This document shows, one piece after another, positions 62,325 through 64,000 of a stretch of DNA of 64,000 nt. A program made the translations under genes and the position numbers. The number at the start of each line of letters is the position of its first letter. The stretch's first letter is position 1. The notes under the pieces were generated by a model, which did not search any database, had not been told where the DNA came from, and was given only the letters and a program-made list of their open reading frames with translations. This DNA comes from ATX-6F1 sp943369485 (GTDB lineage: Bacteria; Cyanobacteriota; Cyanobacteriia; PCC-6307; Cyanobiaceae). The stretch lies in assembly GCA_943369485.1 (NCBI GenBank), contig CALRNH020000014.1, forward strand, positions 30,763 through 94,762. Reading direction: 5' to 3'.

Positions 62325-63656
62325 CTACTTCAATGATTCCGCTACATAATCTGGCCGCTTGTAGGTGCCATCGATGATCGATTGGCTGGGACCGTAACAG
62401 CGCATCACCGTCCAGAACGGCCCGTCGGGGGCGGGCAGCCAGTTGCTCTCCTCGGCACTTCCGGGGGATTCCTTGCCGATGTAGATGACGAGGGACCCGT
62501 CCTCGTTGGTTTTGAGGCCGGTGGTGGCACTACCGATCGAATATCGATCGATTGGGTTGTCCACCAGCCAGCGCTGCGGCAGCTTGTACATGGTGATCGA
62601 CCAGAAGTAATCGACCGGTGGCATCTGCTCCCTTGTGAAGGTCAGGGTGTAGGTGGAGTTGCTGCCATCAAGCGGCTTGCCGTCGGCATCCGTAGGCATC
62701 GAGAGGTAAACGGAGACCTCCTTCACATTGCCGAAGATTCCCATGTAGACCCCGAGGGCCCGGTCCATGTAGTTCGTGCCGACCCGCGCTCGCGTGCCGA
62801 AGAACTTTGCCGCGTCAACGCCACCCTCGCTGAGCTTTTTCATCTCCGCGCACCCATCCTCAAGACCCTTCTGCATGGCCTCACGAACTGCAGGCTCCAA
62901 CGCCGCGGGGTCCCATGTCGTGCCCGATTCGATCCCGAGGCTGGCCAACGCTTCATACATCGGTTGATCATCCGAATTCGGGGTGACGAAGGGCAGCAGA
63001 AAGGAAACGTAGGTCCAATAGACCTCTTTGGTTTCATCGCCTTCGGCCCACTTCGGCCAGTGGATGGCGGGGGCGGGCCTGGGAGCGGCTGTTCCGGCAA
63101 AGGAACTCAAGGGCTCCAGTTTGTAGCTTTCCTGAATGGCTTTGACCTTCCTGAGATCCTCCTGGCCACCGATGATCTGGGTGCGGGTCAAGGTGCCCAG
63201 GAAATCCGTCTCCCCTTGAATCACCCGTGCCACTCCATTCGGAAGACTGCCCTTCCACAACGGGGAGGCCAGCAGCACGGAAAGTCCATCGTTGCCATCG
63301 TTGACCGATCCTGGATTGTCGAGGACATAGCCCCAGTAGTCATCCCACTGGCTCGTGTAGAACCGCTCCTTCTCGATCCTGGGCATCGTCAGCACCCACG
63401 GTTCGGCGCGAAGATCCACCCACGCGTAGGAATAGGGCGTGTCGTTGTTTGGCGTCACAATATCGGTGTCCGCTGGCGAGGAAAGCCCGAGATGAAGCCA
63501 CTTGCCCATGGCCTTGTTACCGTCGATGGCCTGCATGAACATCGTCCGGTAGTTCATCACCAGGGGATAGGTGAAGATGTAGGCATCCTTGGCGAGGTCT
63601 CGGGCGGACTGCGGGTCGCTGGCTTCCGATGATGTGAGCGATTGTTTTGTGTTCAT
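62325..63656 (-). CDS. DUF1254/DUF1214 domain protein (paralogue)
   Basis: A 443-residue protein with the same two-domain order as its downstream neighbour: DAYIFTYPLVMNYRTMFMQA, SPADTDIVTPNNDTPYSYAW and PPVDYFWSITMYKLPQRWLVD, then GSATTGLKTNEDGSLVIYIG. No signal peptide. First gene of the pair. A TATAGT motif within the palindrome AACTATAGTT (63740-63749) upstream could be a -10 or operator. The sequence looks less GC-rich than the core region. Function unknown. Confidence 0.88.
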   Translation of the reverse strand: MNTKQSLTSSEASDPQSARDLAKDAYIFTYPLVMNYRTMFMQAIDGNKAMGKWLHLGLSSPADTDIVTPNNDTPYSYAWVDLRAEPWVLTMPRIEKERFYTSQWDDYWGYVLDNPGSVNDGNDGLSVLLASPLWKGSLPNGVARVIQGETDFLGTLTRTQIIGGQEDLRKVKAIQESYKLEPLSSFAGTAAPRPAPAIHWPKWAEGDETKEVYWTYVSFLLPFVTPNSDDQPMYEALASLGIESGTTWDPAALEPAVREAMQKGLEDGCAEMKKLSEGGVDAAKFFGTRARVGTNYMDRALGVYMGIFGNVKEVSVYLSMPTDADGKPLDGSNSTYTLTFTREQMPPVDYFWSITMYKLPQRWLVDNPIDRYSIGSATTGLKTNEDGSLVIYIGKESPGSAEESNWLPAPDGPFWTVMRCYGPSQSIIDGTYKRPDYVAESLK

Positions 63657-64000
63657 CTTTTTGCTCGGCAGGTTAACATCAGGAATCGGGATTTCACCAA
63701 CGCTAGGCCAGAAGAAACACCCTCCGCAAGTGGAGATAAAACTATAGTTACGCTCTGCGCAGCTTCCTCTGGCTTGATTGGCAAGGAAGTTGGGGGATGA
63801 CTAAAGCGAACGTTGTGCTCACTGGGGGGAAGCCTCGGCCTACCCCTACCTGGCCTAGGAGGCCGCTGAAATAGCCGCCAATTCGTGACCGGATGGCCTT
63901 GGCGAAGTTTCGCCGGCTGAGGTGAACGCCACGCGGGGGGCTGTTTCGGCGATTGCTCTGCTGCTTTCAGCCGCCAGTCCCCGCCCTGGGGGGCTGAACC
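63657..64000. other. Right-end intergenic region
   Basis: No gene is convincing on either strand. It holds the palindrome AACTATAGTT at 63740-63749, about 85 bp upstream of the DUF1254 gene start, a candidate promoter or operator. The last 200 bp are GC-rich and show no recognisable reading frame; the sequence runs off the window. Confidence 0.4.

Overview
The window is a compact, GC-rich piece of a cyanobacterial chromosome. Its small photosystem II genes (psbH, psbN, psbI, psbK), an NtcA regulator, and many cyanobacteria-restricted families (DUF3084, DUF3146, DUF3155, DUF3181, DUF3769, DUF4079, DUF4278, DUF1997) point to the alpha-cyanobacterial Synechococcus/Cyanobium lineage. The high GC suggests a Cyanobium-like rather than an open-ocean strain. 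Species cannot be named from the sequence alone.

Layout. 1-5.4 kb: thyX (5' end outside the window), a secreted nuclease, dcd, a CobO-like gene, then ntcA and a DUF3084 / RNase H-fold pair. 5.4-10.6 kb: a minus-strand block psbH-tatA-pth-DUF3146, with psbN divergent from psbH, a GH38 alpha-mannosidase and psbI. 10.7-20.8 kb: an LptD-like outer-membrane protein, a secreted pentapeptide protein, leuCD, cinA, a WecA/MraY-type transferase, glyA and tRNA-Arg. 20.9-33 kb: small conserved cyanobacterial genes, murJ, sfsA, amt, ispH, DUF1997, DUF4079, purH, an esterase, DUF3155 and a sensor histidine kinase. 33-43 kb: cobS, tgt, psbK, a WecG/TagA glycosyltransferase, a large GH15/phosphorylase-kinase-like protein, a Gfo/Idh oxidoreductase, a CNNM/CorC-type protein, a probably decayed gene and tRNA-Met. 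43-49 kb: an exported protein, pyrE, ygfZ, a TM0106-type nuclease, a phosphohexomutase and rdgB. 49-53 kb: membrane proteins, a bile-acid-symporter-family carrier and an MscS channel.

From about 53 to 64 kb the content becomes accessory. It holds a HAD phosphatase, an AraC regulator divergent from a Cys-type arylsulfatase that is followed by its formylglycine-generating enzyme, two overlapping exported-protein genes (one Gly-rich and Asn/Arg-repeat), a membrane-anchored pentapeptide protein, a fumC remnant with internal deletions, and two adjacent DUF1254/DUF1214 genes. Much of 59-64 kb looks less GC-rich than the rest.

Functional links. NtcA (nitrogen control) has a canonical-looking NtcA-type promoter of its own (GTG-N8-TAC, 22 nt, TAN3T). 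The amt gene, about 22 kb away, carries a perfect GTA-N8-TAC site, so regulator and target are both visible here. Dcd and ThyX act in the same dTMP supply route. The sulfatase and FGE form a self-sufficient maturation pair. I did not find a clearly new multi-gene defence or biosynthetic system. The most unusual elements are the AraC-sulfatase-FGE locus, the two-gene exported repeat-protein unit, the fumC relic, and the frame-broken gene at 42.4-42.95 kb.
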